Positions 42,933 through 53,592 of a stretch of 64,000 bases of DNA are shown one piece after another. The notes beneath the pieces were generated by a model. The model was not told where the DNA came from. It worked only from the letters and a program-made list of their open reading frames with translations, and did no database searches. Within the stretch, counting starts at the first letter, position 1. The number at the start of each line of letters is the position of its first letter. Source of the DNA: Rhynchopus euleeides (Eukaryota > Euglenozoa > Diplonemea > Diplonemida > Diplonemidae); the NCBI GenBank assembly GCA_963210315.1, contig OY723256.1, forward strand, positions 1,612,001 through 1,676,000, written 5' to 3'. A program made the position numbers and the translations under genes.

Positions 42933-43784
42933 AATGGTGAAGTGGAGCCCCGGGGTGCCCGTTCCCAATTGCAGGTCACATGAGCACCGACCTGCGGAAA
43001 TGCAAGAAGGGCCGGGGTGTGAGGGGTGGACGGGAATTGAGCGGTCTTGTGTCCAGCCCTCGAATTCCTCCACATCAGTCTCAAGTACCCATAATTTGTG
43101 CAGGGCTCAGTTGCACACTACTGTTTCTGGGTGCTGGCTGGGCGCCGTCGACACTCTCCTGTGGAGGTGGTATTGCCTGTCTTGGAACGGTCCTTCTCAG
43201 GGTGCATCGTTCTTGGCAAGGCCGAGGGAGACACGCATTACAAACGGCAGTCGAACACGTGCCACTGGCATTTGTATTCAAGCGAGGAAGCGGTCGAGGC
43301 CGGTTGTACCTCTGTTCGATGAATACTGGCGAACTGATGGTGGTGCCAAAAACAGGAAAATATAGTGGAAAAAGTGACCAAAAACCGATTTTTGACCAAA
43401 TTCTCCTTCAAACCTAAAACTAGTTCTGCTCCATCTTTCTCGCCGAAACTGGTCGCATTTGATTCCGCTGCTCTGAAAGATTTCACCATAAAAAAAATCG
43501 GTGAAAAATTCCACGATCCGACCCCATAGGTGCCCAAGGAATATTATCCCACCCCGTACGGGGTGGTTGGTGCTTAAAGGGTTAAGAGCAGAGCCTGTCA
43601 ATGCGCACCATGAGGGACGCATGCACAGACACAGGCTCTCTTCCCAAGCCAAAAGGTAGTCAACGTGATCTTTTCTGTGTCTATTGGGGTGTCTTGCGCT
43701 CCGGTGCCCAAACGGCGCCTTTCATTGGTACATTGTCACCTATCTTTTAGGTGAAAAATCGCCGAACCGTTGCCGAAATGTTAT
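42933..43784. other. Unassigned sequence and AT-rich repeat fragment
   Basis: 42933-43340 follows the break in the reverse transcriptase and resembles nothing else here. 43345-43586 is AT-rich (AAAAAGTGACCAAAAACCGA, TTCACCATAAAAAAAATCGG) and shares motifs with the AT-rich element at 35620-36443, ending with a CCCCGTACGGGG palindrome and CTTAAAGGGTTAA. No gene recognised. Confidence 0.45.
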
Positions 43785-44227
43785 ACCGTATACGGGGGGC
43801 CCTCGCTACGAGTCACTGTGAGTCACGAGTCGTCAGTTGTCAGCCAAACATGGCTGACTTCTCACTTTTTCTCACTCAGTCACACTTGGTAGCGAGGGCC
43901 CCCACGTAAATATTTTGGAACGTAAATATTATGGAACGTAAATATTATGGAACGCTGGTGGGTTGGCGTTCCAGATTTTTTTCGTTCCATAATATTTACA
44001 GGGCTTTCTGCGACTCGGGGACTTGGACCAGGTGATCGGACGGCATGCAGAGTCCCTGACGGGACCTACTCGTGCACTTTTCGCGAGATTCCTGACGCAA
44101 GCCGTCATCACCACCGAGTCCCCAACTGGCCCTGTAAATATTTTGGAACGTAAATATTATGGAACGGACCGGCCAAAAATGGGCCCGTTCCATAATATTT
44201 ACGTTCCATAATATTTACGTATACGGT
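43785..44227. repeat. Nested palindromic elements
   Basis: Outer pair ACCGTATACG (43785-43794) and CGTATACGGT (44218-44227). Inside lies one inverted pair, GGGGGCCCTCGCTAC (43795-43809) with GTAGCGAGGGCCCCC (43889-43903). Next is a block of GTAAATATTATGGAAC units in both orientations (43904-44000 and 44135-44220), whose spacer (44001-44130) is again bounded by ACAGGGC and GCCCTGT. No ORF of note. The arrangement reads as hairpin elements inserted in one another. Confidence 0.7.
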
Positions 44228-45426
44228 ACCTATGGCGAAAGACACCACCATTTGTAGATGCCCCCAAAAATAGAGGCACGCAGTGGGAAAACGGAGCAGA
44301 CCTGCAGTCGATTCGTGGGGGTTCTGAATGAGGGTTCTTTGTGTGGGTGCTGAAAAGCCACTGCAAAGTCAGGTATTTTCTCACTCCCGGAGCGTGCAGC
44401 ATCGCGGGGAGGGGGGGGGGGAGGAAGGCTGTTTACAATGAGATTTGGTTGTTTAGTTTATTCTTTGCTTCTGTGAGCCGCCGCACAACTCAAACACGCA
44501 CGTGAGGTCCCTGACCCCCCCCCCCCCCCCCTCCCCCTCACAGCCCTCCCGAGACACCGCCGGCACTGACCTCACACAAAGCGCCGGGTCGGAGGAGTAT
44601 CCCTGTAACAAAGGATGATTGCACTTCGAAGGAAATCCAGGCCGTCGCTCTACACCACTGCACCCACCCTCTGCGACCCGTCCTCTGGGGCAGGGCAGCA
44701 AGGCGTTGTTGCAGGTGTTGGTGCATGGGGTCGGGAGGGGGCGAGGGGGGAGGGCAACTGGCGCAGGGTGCCGGTGAGGGTGGTGATTCGCACCCTGCGT
44801 CGCGCTGCCAAGAAGGGGGGAGGGGTTGAAAATAAAGCCGAGATTTGGGACACAGCAGCAGATCCGAGCCTCTGCCAACACGGACACAGGTGGCATGTGC
44901 GGAACAGTTCTCTCGCTGTGGGTTCCAGATTCAGAGGAAGGGGTGGGATAGAATGGAGGATACAACGTGTTGCCTTGCTTTGTCTGTTTCAACTAGTGTG
45001 TGTGTGTGCGATTCGTACTGCTGCATTATTCTCGTCTCGCTGGCGATGTCCAGCCATCTGCGGATGAGTGAGTGTAGTGCTGTAACATAAACTGCCAAAG
45101 CCCCGCCTCCCCCACCACCATCCCCTGCACGCCACCGCAATGCGCCGCTCAACATGCGGTGAGGCGCGTCAGATCTTCATCCGTGATTCAGGCATGCACA
45201 GACAGAAGGCGTCGGGCACACCCCACCCACCCACCCAACCCACTTGCGGTGCAACATGTTATCGGCAGAGCAAGGTCAGGTCGGTTTCTTGCGCGATGCA
45301 AATAAAATACCCCAACCCACTCCCCTTTCAACACACGCCTCCACACAGGGTCTACCCACAAAAGGTTAAGTTTTTTTGGCCAGCATATACACACGCGCCC
45401 CCACACAACACCCATTGCCCTGGTCT

Positions 45427-45468
<42 letters not shown>

Positions 45469-45663
45469 ACAGCTCCATATTCCACTCGTCGGCCATCCCC
45501 ACCACCCGCCCATCTCCTCTCGCCACCATCCTGTTAACGTGTAGAGTGCCTGTCCCCCCCACCTTGATTATACTGCTGGGTTTTGTGGATTTTAGCCCCT
45601 CACATTCACACCCACACCTCGTCTCTCTCTCTGTGAAAATTCCCGCCACCTTCTTCGGGTAAG
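44228..45663. other. Intergenic region with microsatellites
   Basis: No gene recognised. A C-run at 44514-44531 and a perfect (CT)n tract at 45429-45466 stand about 200 bp before the next start. A pyrimidine-rich leader (CTCTCTCTCTGTGAAAATTCC) follows. Confidence 0.5.
45429..45466. repeat. (CT)n microsatellite
   Basis: About 19 uninterrupted CT units upstream of the oxidoreductase gene. Confidence 0.95.
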
Positions 45664-47073
45664 ATGCAGAGGATTCTTGTTGCGGGGAGTGGGATTGCCG
45701 GGGCATCCGTCGCGGCACATCTGACCCGGGTCGCGAAGGCTTCCGGGAGGAACACGGAGGTTGTTGTGGTGGACCCCCGGCCCGCCATGACGGGGTCGTC
45801 GCAGTTCAGCACGGAGTGCTACCGCAATTTCTTCACAGATGAGGCCTCCGTGCCGATGATGCAGCGGAGCATCGAGCTTATGGAGGAGATGAACGCAACG
45901 CACGACCTGCAGATGAGCCGCAGGGGGTATCTCTTTGTCGCCACCACCGAGGAAACTGCCGAGCAGATCTGCGCCATGGCAAAGGTTGCCGCAGGCTTCG
46001 GCGCGGGTGAGGTGCGCTACCACGAGTCTGCCGAGACATACCGCCCCAGCACCTCGCAGGGTTTCGACAAGTCACTCCGCGGGTTCGACATTATCCGCGG
46101 GGGAAGGCGTGCCGCAGAGGAGATCCAGAAGATCTTCCCCTACCTTAACCCCGACATCACCTGCATGGTGCACTGCAGGGAGGCGGGGTGGCTTGACGCA
46201 ACGGGGCTCGGGTCGTCCTACCTCAGCGAGGCTAAGAAAAACGGGGCGCGGTGCATCCAAGGTGATCTCGAGGAGGTTGTGGTGAACGGTGGTGCCGTGA
46301 CGGGTGTCCGCATCGCCACCCCCGGGGGAGAGGTTCGCGAGATAGGCTGTGATGCATTCGTCAACGCGTCGGGGGCGTGGCTGAACCGTGTCAACGCGAA
46401 GGTTGATGGGGCAGCGGAGCTGCCCATCCGGAACGATGTGATCTGCAAGACAGTGCTGTACGACCCCCTGGAGAAGATCCCCGGGAGCCACTGTCCCTTC
46501 GTCTTCTGGAAGGAGGAGACAGATGTTGACTGGTCTGACGAGATGCGCGAGGCGTTGGCGGATCTGGATGACACCCACGAGGGGGGGATCGTCAACACAA
46601 AGGCCTGGCTGGACAGGCAGCCCCCGGGGCAGCACATCCGGCCCATCGGGAACAAGAGGCACATCATCCTGTGGGAGCACGCCCACCAGCATGTGGGCTG
46701 TGGGAACGACCCTCAGGAGGAGCCGGTGTTCCCCCCGCTGACAATCGAGCATTTCAAGGAGCTGGCGGTGAGGGGGGCCTCGTCGATCGCGCCGGGGCTT
46801 CTTGATTACTGCGATTCCCTGACGCATGACACCTACCAGGATGCCGGGTATTACTGTGTGAACAAAGAGGATGGCCGCCCCATCGTCACGCAGCACGGCC
46901 CCGAGAATTACTTCGTTCTCGGTGCCCTGGGTGGGTGGGGGATAATGTCCTCGTCGGGGTTAGGGGAGCTGTGTGCCAAGACGGTGTTGCAGGTGGCGCT
47001 CCCTTCGTACCATGGCGCGTTCACAGTCCCGCGGTTGGATGTTCCTGTGGGAGGGATCTGCCCGATGAGGTAG
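45664..47073 (+). CDS. FAD-dependent oxidoreductase, DAO family
   Basis: 469 aa, single exon. The N-terminus RILVAGSGIAGASVAAHLTR has the GxGxxG dinucleotide-binding loop (Gly8, Gly10, Gly13), with VVVVDPRP at the second strand holding the ribose. REAGWLDATGLGSSYLSEAK and CDAFVNASGAWLN match the DAO/sarcosine dehydrogenase-like flavoprotein pattern, and the C-terminal YFVLGALGGWGIMSSSGLGE is the second flavin-contacting motif. Such enzymes oxidise amino acids or N-methylated amines, or act as assembly factors (FOXRED1 type). Substrate is not predictable. No clear mitochondrial targeting peptide or membrane helix. The stop lies in GAG|GTAGAG, which might be a donor, but the fold is complete. 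Confidence 0.9.
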   Translation: MQRILVAGSGIAGASVAAHLTRVAKASGRNTEVVVVDPRPAMTGSSQFSTECYRNFFTDEASVPMMQRSIELMEEMNATHDLQMSRRGYLFVATTEETAEQICAMAKVAAGFGAGEVRYHESAETYRPSTSQGFDKSLRGFDIIRGGRRAAEEIQKIFPYLNPDITCMVHCREAGWLDATGLGSSYLSEAKKNGARCIQGDLEEVVVNGGAVTGVRIATPGGEVREIGCDAFVNASGAWLNRVNAKVDGAAELPIRNDVICKTVLYDPLEKIPGSHCPFVFWKEETDVDWSDEMREALADLDDTHEGGIVNTKAWLDRQPPGQHIRPIGNKRHIILWEHAHQHVGCGNDPQEEPVFPPLTIEHFKELAVRGASSIAPGLLDYCDSLTHDTYQDAGYYCVNKEDGRPIVTQHGPENYFVLGALGGWGIMSSSGLGELCAKTVLQVALPSYHGAFTVPRLDVPVGGICPMR

Positions 47074-50000
47074 AGGGGGCGGGGGCCTGGTGTGAATGGT
47101 GTGGCTTTCTGCGACTGCTGCAAACAAAAAAAACAAGAGATTTCATGAGGTTTTATTTTTGCGGCGCGCAAACAACGATGGCCCCTGTAGCGTCTCCCTT
47201 GCATTTTCTTTTGGGCACCGCAGTTTTGCCGTGGCCCTTCACAGCTGTTGAGTCGGGAGGGTGTTAGCCTTGCCGGGCAGCGGGGGCAGTGTTGTGCTTT
47301 TTTTTGGGGTGCGCGGTCCGCACACCATGTCAGCACAACTCGCACCCCCCCGGCCCTCCTGTGTCAGCAGACCCGCTTGCCATTTTTTTCTTTCGTGTGC
47401 CCCCCTCCCCATAGGCACACCGCCTCCACCCCCCTGCGTGACCGACAGGCTTTCCCGCCTGCAGCATCTCGCGCGACCCGCCCCCTTTTCGTTTCCTTGT
47501 CTTGGTAATCCCGTCCGCATACACACCCACACTACACCCTTTCCCCTATCGAAGACCCCATCCCTCTGCCTTGGTGGAGGCTTGCAATGCCGTTTGGTTG
47601 GTGACCTGTCCAGCGCACCTGAACCGACACCGCTGGGAACAACCTGTTTTTCTATTTGGAGGCCAGGAATACCCTGGTTTTGTGACCGACAATATAAATA
47701 TCCACATGCAAAGTCAATGCAAGTCGACTAGCTCGCGTCGCTTGTGTTTGTTGTTCAAAACAATATGAAGCGATGTCTGAGAGTGATTCTACTGTGGTAA
47801 AGCCGTGTCAGTGCGCCAGCCACCCTACTTTGTTAGGGCTCAGGCGAGATGCTCTCTGGTGCACTGAGATGCTGAAGGCCCCCGCCATTAGGGACGAAGT
47901 ACGCCATCTTCTTGTCAGTTCCACTTTCGTCAGTTTATCCGTTCTGCTTGCTGGTTCCCCGCTGCCCTCCTCTCTCTCTCTCCACTTCTTGTTGCGTGCC
48001 TCCTTTTCGATGGCCTGTTCTTTCGCCCCAACCTGACCTTGCCGTTTTGTGCCATTTTTGCCTTATCTTAGTGTGGATAGAGCCTGTGCCAGACCGCCCA
48101 TTCCCCTGCCCCCTGACGCGCTGTGCAAAATCAACACAGGGCGGGCAGGGTGAGGGGCGGGTGGTGTGATATTCCGGAACCTGTCCTTCCGGACGAGGAG
48201 TTCCCCAGAAAAAAAATATACGCCCCTACAACCTGGCCCAATCTCCAAAACAGTCAGACTGGAGGGGTCGTCGCCACCAAGCCAAGGCAGGAATACCTGC
48301 TGTATTACACAGACATTACCATACACGCGGATTCCTCAACAGTGCCAAGAAAGGACGCGTGTGTCTATGGGTGCTAGAGGTGCACGTCTGGCGTTATCCA
48401 GGTGATGAAGCCTGTTGTGCTCTGTTCCAACACCCCGGGGCAATTGGGTCCGGCAACCAGGGGCTTAGGTGGTTCGTTTCCACATCCCCGATACACAGGC
48501 GGGTGTTGTATGCATCTTATGTGATGTGCATCAGCTGCCACGTCTCTTCAGATGGGGGGCCCTGCATTGCATTGGTAGTGCTGGCTTGCGATGCAGAGAA
48601 GGCGGCTCTGCAACGGGGTGATTTCATGGAATTGTCGGTTGCCGTTCGGAGAGATGGGTGGAGTTGGGTTGCCGCACGCCTCTTCTTCTTAACCCGGGTT
48701 GTTTTGCAGCAGGTGGGTTTCTTGGTCCAGGCCTGGCGCGAAGTTCACCTCAGCCCCCTGCCCACCTTCCCGCCCCAACCCCCATCCCACTCACCATCTG
48801 TTCAAATCGTTCAACGCGCACGCGAGGCCCCTTCGCTGGTCGGGCCGAAGCGTGTCTGAATAACTTTGTTTTTTGTGGAAAAATAACCCCCCGGGTATTC
48901 TTGAGTTGCTTGCTGTTCCTCGTCTGCTTTTTGTTGAAGGCGGGTGGGTGGGTGGGTGGGCAGCACACAACGCCCCCCACAACCGCCCGCCTCATCCCCA
49001 CCCCCCCCCCCCCTCCCTCCACCCCTTGCACACCCGTAACCCCACGCATCGCATCGGGCAGACTGAAGTGTGGGGGGCTGTTTTCCAGCCCCCCCGTCTT
49101 TTAGGAGTCCATCTGGTTCGGCTGCCGTTTCGGCTCTGGTTTCGTTCGGTATATCGTGTTGGAGCTGTTTCCGAGTTCCTGTTTTCAGCAGGCAAATGGT
49201 GTTGGCAACGTGTGTGGTGTGATTGGTAGCCTTCACTGCTGCGGATAATATGACCCCTTCTCCTGCGGATAGACCACGAGACTACCGGACAGGTCACTCA
49301 GGCAAACCCAAAGCTGTGCGCACGCCACTGCCCTGGTCGCCACGCGGGTCGTCAGGTGGTCGATGCTACCAACCTGATGAATCGCTTCTTGTGTGACTCA
49401 TCTCGCCACAAAGGCTTTCGCAATGCTGCCCCAACTGAGTTTTTTTGCCGCAGCCAAACCTCAGGAAGCTATTGTTTGCCCACAAACAGGTCTCTTCCTG
49501 TCATGTGTCAACAAAGATGGCGGGGCACAGCGCTTTCGGGAAACAAAAGACAACGGGTCGCGACAACGGACAACTTCCGCAGCAGAGCTGCGGGGCGTTG
49601 CGTTTGTTTGCCCGACTTTGGCGCACAAACGAAGCACCCCAACACGATTTGGCATGATGTGGGTGTTCTGCATCCGAAGAATGGCTGCCAACTTTCGTTG
49701 CGCCCCTCTTCTCTTGAATTTCGCTATGCCGAATAGTCCCACTTGTGCACCGTATGCGCGCCTGCGAGCGACATGGAGGGCCAGCCAAGTGTGCCTTCCT
49801 CGCTTGGCCCAGGCCACGCTCCCTCAAAAGCAGCCCTGCCTGCGCTGCCAGTTGGACAAAACCTGTGTCTGTGATGTGCCCAGCACCACCCCCCGTTACA
49901 CTGCCTTTCGTGGCTGAAGGGGGGCAGGGGTGCAGGCGTGCCCGTCCCACGCTGATCCAAGTCGGGGGGGCGGGGCGGGCAGGGGGTGCGTTTTTGGAGG

Positions 50001-50333
50001 TTGGAAAACACGGTGGAAATGTCGTCACCACTTCCCCCATCCCATCCCACCCCCCCTCCCCTCGCATCTCTCACACACGTGAGTCGAGTGCCGGCATGCA
50101 AGGCCAGGAATTCCGTTGCGCAGTCGGACCGTTGTCGGATTGTGAAAAAATGGCCCACAGCCCCGGCCGAGGGGATCTGTCACAAGTGGCTGTGTGTGCT
50201 CACTCGAGTCAGGATCAGCTTTGCAGCAGCAGTTACCCGAGGTTTGCCGATCGCCACGAGCATATGTTGGCTCCTACCCAGCCTTGCTCGAGTCACCTAT
50301 GCACTCAACACAGCCCACCCCCATCCCCTCCAG
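47074..50333. other. Intergenic region, nothing recognised
   Basis: About 3.3 kb without an identifiable gene or RNA. Local features: GGGTGGGTGGGTGGG near 48943-48960, C-run at 49000-49016. The long open frame from 49745 that leads into the next gene is low-quality before 50334. An upstream exon of the next gene could be hidden here. Confidence 0.45.
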
Positions 50334-50419
50334 GTGTGCGCACTTTACACAGAGGCGAGGTGGCTTTGTTGGAGAGCCCCGCGCTGTCGGGGCTGTCGCC
50401 CTCGCCGCATCCGCCGTAT

Positions 50420-51589
50420 ATGATATCGGCGCATGCGCCGGAAGCGCCGAATGAATATCAACAGTTGGAGAAGTCGCAGACGGAGCATGGCGACGGCATC
50501 TGCTCCGAGCTGGAGCCTGAAGACGACACAGGCATGGAGCTGAGCGACACAGAGACGGTGCTGCCGCCCACCGCCAGCACGCAGCGCAAGTGGGAGGTTG
50601 GGACGCCGCTGAGGAACCCGCTGCAGTACCTCCAGCAGCCGCAGGGGTGGTCGCCTGCGGAGCAGGACAGCACCGTGGCGGACCCTGCGCGGTCTGCAAG
50701 TGCGGCAGGCGAGATGCAGCCATCGCCCACACCCGACTTCGGCAACGCCGAGGCGTCACTGCGCGCCACAAACCCTGCGAGTCCGATGAGCCCCGTGTCT
50801 GTGGCGTCGCCCCTGGCTAAGCCGGCGTCGGTGCCGCCGCCTGTCGACGTCGAACTTGCGGCGCAGATACGCGCCCTGCGATCAGAGTACACAGCGCAAG
50901 CGCAGAACCTGCGGCACCGCCTGGAGCTCGTGGAGAAGGTGTCCCGCCCCCTTGAGGAAGCCGACTCCCGAGAAGACCACCTCGAGTACCTCCGCAAGTG
51001 GGTGGAGAACCTGGTGACCAATGTGTGTGCGGCGCATCCCTCGGCAACGGAGTCATCCGTGCTGCTGCATGACTTCCAGATGCGGCTGCGCAATGTGCTG
51101 CAGGTGCCAGAGCCCGGGGAGTCACGGCGGTTAAACGAGGTATGAATTTGGGTTTCAGTTTTTTTGACCTCAGATTTGTCCCTACTGCGCTCGGAAAGCC
51201 GAACAATCCGAGAACAGTTCAAAAAAAAGGGGGCATTTTTTTAACTAGTTACGAGCGACGAAGCGTAGCGAAGTCGCGAAGTAACGAAGGAAATCGTACG
51301 ACTGAAGCTTTGGATTAGCACCTCATGCCACTTCACAGGGCCTCAACACAGCCTTGAGACAGCAAGTGTGCGCTCAACAAAAAGTAGTCCGGAACTGTTC
51401 TCCCACAGTTGCTGGACAGGGTGTCTATAATAAAGCGAAAGGAGTACGATTTTCGTTATCGTTATGTGCCCCTCTGCTGCTGCTCCACACCACACCACCA
51501 CCACGCCACAGGATAACTTCTCCCCCGTGAACCCCGACGGACGCTTTGAGGGGTCTGAGCCAGCCACATGCTGCTGCACCATTTCGTAA
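50420..51589 (+). CDS. Coiled-coil protein with C-terminal CaaX prenylation motif
   Basis: Two exons, 50420-51139 and 51512-51589. The first frame meets a stop only two codons after GAG|GTATGA, a donor of the standard type here; the acceptor CGCCACAG|GAT restores the frame in phase 0 and gives a C-terminus SEPATCCCTIS, 265 aa in all. CTIS is a CaaX box suitable for farnesylation, and the two preceding Cys could be palmitoylated. The N-terminal half is acidic and Ser/Pro-rich; residues 150-235 are helical (LAAQIRALRSEYTAQAQNLR, HRLELVEKVSRPLEEADS). The start ATG at 50420 follows a CCCTCCAG acceptor at 50333 by 86 bases; the frame is open between, so an upstream coding exon is possible. Likely a lipid-anchored membrane protein; function unknown. 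The 372-bp intron holds the second 119-bp repeat. Confidence 0.65.
51243..51361 (-). repeat. 119-bp dispersed repeat, copy 2 (intronic)
   Basis: Identical to 27765-27883. It lies inside the intron of the CaaX gene, with T-run ATTTTTTT just before it, that is an A tail on the - strand. Confidence 0.8.
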
Positions 51590-53592
51590 CAACTGTGCAG
51601 ACGCAGCTCAGGAAGCCATGGCCCTTTGTGCCGCACCGCACCAGCAGCGCACCCCCCTGTGTCTCTACGCCCAGACGGGTTGGGGAACACAGGTCTCTGG
51701 GTCGGGAGGAGGAGGTTGGGGTTGATGGGAAAAGGGGTTTCGCATCTAGAGCGTCTCCTTTCTTTTTTCATTTTTCTTTTGCACTAAACAAACATATCAA
51801 CTTGCCGTTGAGAGTACGGTGGGGAAAGGGAGAGGGGGGGAGGGGAGGGGAGGGTGTGTTCGGGATGGTGCGCGGGTGGCGGTGATGGCTTTAGAGGAAA
51901 TAACCGTCACATCCCCCCCCCCCCCCACGCAGACCTGTGAGAATGTTTGATTTATGCCCTGTGGCGCAACACACTGAGACCTCGACCCATCCCCTCCCTT
52001 CCCTCCTCCCCACCCACCTCCTCTTGAAGCGACCTCCGCTGTAACACATGAACCTACCTCCGTCTGGCGACACACACCGGGCCCGGAGGACAATCATTGT
52101 TCAACACAAGGACCCCATTCCCTGTGCAGCCATCAGTGCATGTGTGGGTGAAAGGGGGGGGAGAGGGGAGGGTGTGTGCGGGTGGGTGGTCTTTTTTTTG
52201 CTGCGTTTCAGCCGTGCCGCACATACCCCAGAATAATTCCGAGCACAAGGTTGCTTGTTGTCACAGCGGGAGAGTCAGGGGGAGTGTGGCACTGGTTGTG
52301 GTTCAGAGGAGCGATGTCGCCCCCACACACTGAAAACCTTTCTTCATTTTCTCACAACGCTCGGGTTTCGGGACCGCATCCCGACGAGTCGGCTGACGAG
52401 TCGGATTCGGCGTACTCCCACTAATTGGGGGGGGGGGGTGATCCCCGATTCCCCGCGTGCTGCTGTCTTGCCCCCCTCCCCCCGTTCCCCCCGGCTGACC
52501 CCACAACCTCTCGGCAAAACCTCCCAGAACGCTCCACCTGCCGTTGGGCATAACCCGAGAGAAAATACGACTATCCACATAACTTAGATGAAGGAGGGGG
52601 CATAGGCTGTACTCTAGAGGGGCGTGTGCGTGCATTGAGTCACACCCTCACCCCCCCACTGCTTCCCCAAATTGTCAACGCGGGGGACATTTTTTTTCTG
52701 GGCTTTTCGGAGTTCCTCGTGGGCCTCAGGCTCTGCGTGCAGAGAGGCTGGCTCGCCCTTCACTGCAGCGCCTTGGCGTGCCGTATTTCGCAGATGCTGG
52801 AGTGGGGGGGCAGCGAATTTGCACAGCTGTATGTGTGCCAAAAAAAAGAACATGCCGAAATCCTGATAAAGTTGGAACTGTTTCGGCTATTTCCACCTGA
52901 TTTACCGATTCCTGGTTTCTGCCGCACGCCAAACTCAGGTTGAATCAGGTAGATTTTTTTTGAGGAGACTTGTAACATCGCCACGCTCCTCAATTGAAAC
53001 CGCCCAACAGTATTACGGGTTGCGGTAGGTGCAATCGCAAGGAATGGGAGGGAGGGGGTCACGCACAGCAGTGCCAAAACCCCGCCACCCTATTCCATCA
53101 CCCGCCCACCCCACCCTATCCCATCCCATCCCATGAACAGTCTTCTCCCACCAGTGCGTGGGCTGTATACTTTAAAAGCTATTGGGGGCCTTCGCTCTGT
53201 GCCACTTTGTGTTTTGCAGCGAGTTTTGTGAGGCGACTCACCTTTTCCTGCACTTCTGAGCGAATAGCCCCTCAATGTGGATCTACTGACCTCCACACAC
53301 ACAACAGAACAAACCCTCGCCCCCCCTCACCCAAGCAAGGGCTGCGCCGCCCCCGGCAGAGGTGCTGCCCTGGCTGTTGGACCCCCCTCCCCCCACCCAC
53401 TTAGTGTGCAGTGCACCTGATGGAAAAAGTACGTCTAGTCGGCTATGCAGACAACAGCCCCACCCCCACCCCTCTTTGTTCTCGCGTGTTGGGTTGCCTT
53501 GCTGTGCAGCGGAGGGAGGGGGCATGTATTGCTCCATACAGATCACCACCCATCCTGCAGAAGCCCAGCTGCTGCTGGCGAGCGGTGCAGAG
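51590..53592. other. Intergenic region, nothing recognised
   Basis: Two kb with G/C runs (51832-51850, 51915-51928, 52428-52440). No gene, RNA or structured repeat recognised. CACCCATCCTGCAG at about 53547-53560 is a plausible splice acceptor 32 bases before the chosen start of the next gene. Confidence 0.5.

Noticed and set aside
42933-43365. Continuation of the ORF2 frame as part of the reverse transcriptase
   Set aside because: After NGILQGC none of the later RT motifs (YADD box, thumb) appears; the translation is not protein-like.
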